From positions 1 through 22,048 of the forward strand of contig JBBRYW010000041.1 of NCBI GenBank assembly GCA_038237235.1: a stretch of DNA of 22,048 bases. Direction: 5' to 3'. Positions within the stretch are counted from its first letter, which is position 1, and every line of letters begins with the position of its first letter. Of this stretch, positions 21,436 to 22,048 are shown one piece after another. A program made the position numbers and the translations under genes. Source of the DNA: JBBRYW01 sp038237235. GTDB taxonomy: Bacteria > Actinomycetota > Thermoleophilia > Gaiellales > Gaiellaceae. Below the pieces are notes generated by a model, which did no database searches, was not told where the DNA came from, and was given only the letters and a program-made list of their open reading frames with translations.

Positions 21436-22048
21436 ATGTCGCGCCCAGCCGCAGTTGTTGCGCGTGAGCGCGAGTCGAGCCTGTGGATTGCGCTCGCCCG
21501 GCGATACGGGCCGACCACCGCTGTCGCCGCCGTCGTGGCCTGGCTCGCATACGACGGCGGCACCTTTGCGCTGACGACCCGGAACACCGTCGCGATCGGC
21601 GTCTGGTGGACGGTGATCGTCGCGCTTGCGCTTACCCTCTGGCCGGTTGCCAGACCGCCACGCGTCGCCATTGCGACGGCCTTGCTCCTCGCAGGCTTCG
21701 CGGGCTGGACGCTCGCCTCGGCCGGCTGGGCGGCGAGCGCCGAGGACGCACTCTCCGAGCTCGACCGCTCGTTGCTCTACGTCGGCGTCTTCCTCGTCGC
21801 GGTGCTTGCGTTCCGCCGCGGAGACGCCGAGCGCATCGCCGATGGGCTCGCGCTCGGAATTGTCGCAATCTCGGTGCTCGCGCTCGGCAGCCGCCTCTAT
21901 CCGAATACGTTCCCGAACGACAACGCCCTCGATTTCCTGCCGGCGGCCCAGCGCCGTCTGAGCTTCCCGCTCGACTACTGGAACGGGCTCGGGATCTTCA
22001 CGGCGCTGGCGTTTCCGCTGCTCCTCAGGGTGGCGCTCACAGCCGAGC
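21436..22048 (+). CDS. O-antigen ligase/polymerase-like membrane protein, N-terminal part (paralogue of 10711)
   Basis: The gene runs off the right edge, leaving 204 codons from ATG 21436. The translation is a multi-pass membrane protein colinear with the start of the gene at 10711. Shared landmarks are AYDGGTF matching AYDGGSY, VAIGVWWTVI matching VAIAVWWAVI, LASAGWAASAEDAL matching LASTAWAASAEGAF, and RRLSFPLDYWNGL matching SRLSYPLGYWNAL. By homology it should be another O-antigen-ligase/polymerase-type protein; the diagnostic outer loop lies beyond the window. It is divergent from the small anchored protein. Two such paralogues near each other suggest either two polymers or separate polymerase and ligase roles. 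Confidence 0.85.
   Translation, partial: MSRPAAVVARERESSLWIALARRYGPTTAVAAVVAWLAYDGGTFALTTRNTVAIGVWWTVIVALALTLWPVARPPRVAIATALLLAGFAGWTLASAGWAASAEDALSELDRSLLYVGVFLVAVLAFRRGDAERIADGLALGIVAISVLALGSRLYPNTFPNDNALDFLPAAQRRLSFPLDYWNGLGIFTALAFPLLLRVALTAE

Noticed and set aside
1..22048. CRISPR arrays, tRNA or rRNA genes, intact insertion sequences
   Set aside because: No regularly spaced repeats with unique spacers, no tRNA-like cloverleaf and no transposase motifs were found by reading both strands.

Overview
The window is high-GC DNA from what is probably an actinobacterium. A lineage such as Thermoleophilia (Solirubrobacterales or Gaiellales relatives) would fit, but this is inferred from GC-rich codon use, many GTG/TTG starts and the gene families, and no rRNA or marker gene is present to settle it. 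Almost everything is devoted to making, exporting, modifying and trimming a cell-surface or extracellular polysaccharide.

Layout. (1) 2-493 is the 3' end of an FG-GAP/VCBS-type beta-propeller protein, followed by a strong hairpin and about 670 bp with no convincing gene. (2) 1161-8422 is a first polysaccharide block: a polyprenyl-phosphate sugar-1-phosphate transferase (initiating enzyme), a zinc-ribbon/SAM methyltransferase and a Wzx-like flippase on the plus strand. A Wzy-like polymerase translationally coupled to a small lipoprotein lies on the minus strand, and a divergent family-2 glycosyltransferase completes the block. Codon use here is visibly less GC-rich than in the rest of the window, suggesting a separately acquired cassette. 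(3) 8483-10449 holds two overlapping minus-strand GT2 glycosyltransferases. (4) 10711-18219 is a plus-strand run: an O-antigen-ligase-like membrane protein, a secreted clan-A glycoside hydrolase, GDP-mannose 4,6-dehydratase, an FkbM-type methyltransferase, and a second secreted glycoside hydrolase paralogous to the first but with a LamG-like domain inserted near its C-terminus. (5) 18240-21369 is a minus-strand run: a signal-peptide protein with a C-terminal membrane helix, an MVF/MurJ-like flippase, a TylF-type O-methyltransferase, and a short degenerate copy of the flippase 3' end just past the methyltransferase. (6) 21436 to the window end is the start of a second O-antigen-ligase-like protein, clearly paralogous to the one at 10711.

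How the genes fit together (inference). The sugar-phosphate transferase starts a lipid-linked repeat unit, and three GT2 enzymes extend it, using among others a GDP-6-deoxyhexose that begins at GDP-mannose dehydratase. Three unrelated methyltransferases may decorate it, flippases move it across the membrane, Wzy/ligase-like proteins polymerise or attach it, and the two secreted hydrolases, analogous in context to PslG of the Pseudomonas Psl cluster, could trim or release the polymer. Points most worth checking are the LamG insertion, the duplicated flippase fragment beside the methyltransferase gene, several genes whose conserved frame runs upstream of any ATG/GTG/TTG, homopolymer tracts at the wzy 5' end, and tandem 20-bp repeats ahead of the first hydrolase.
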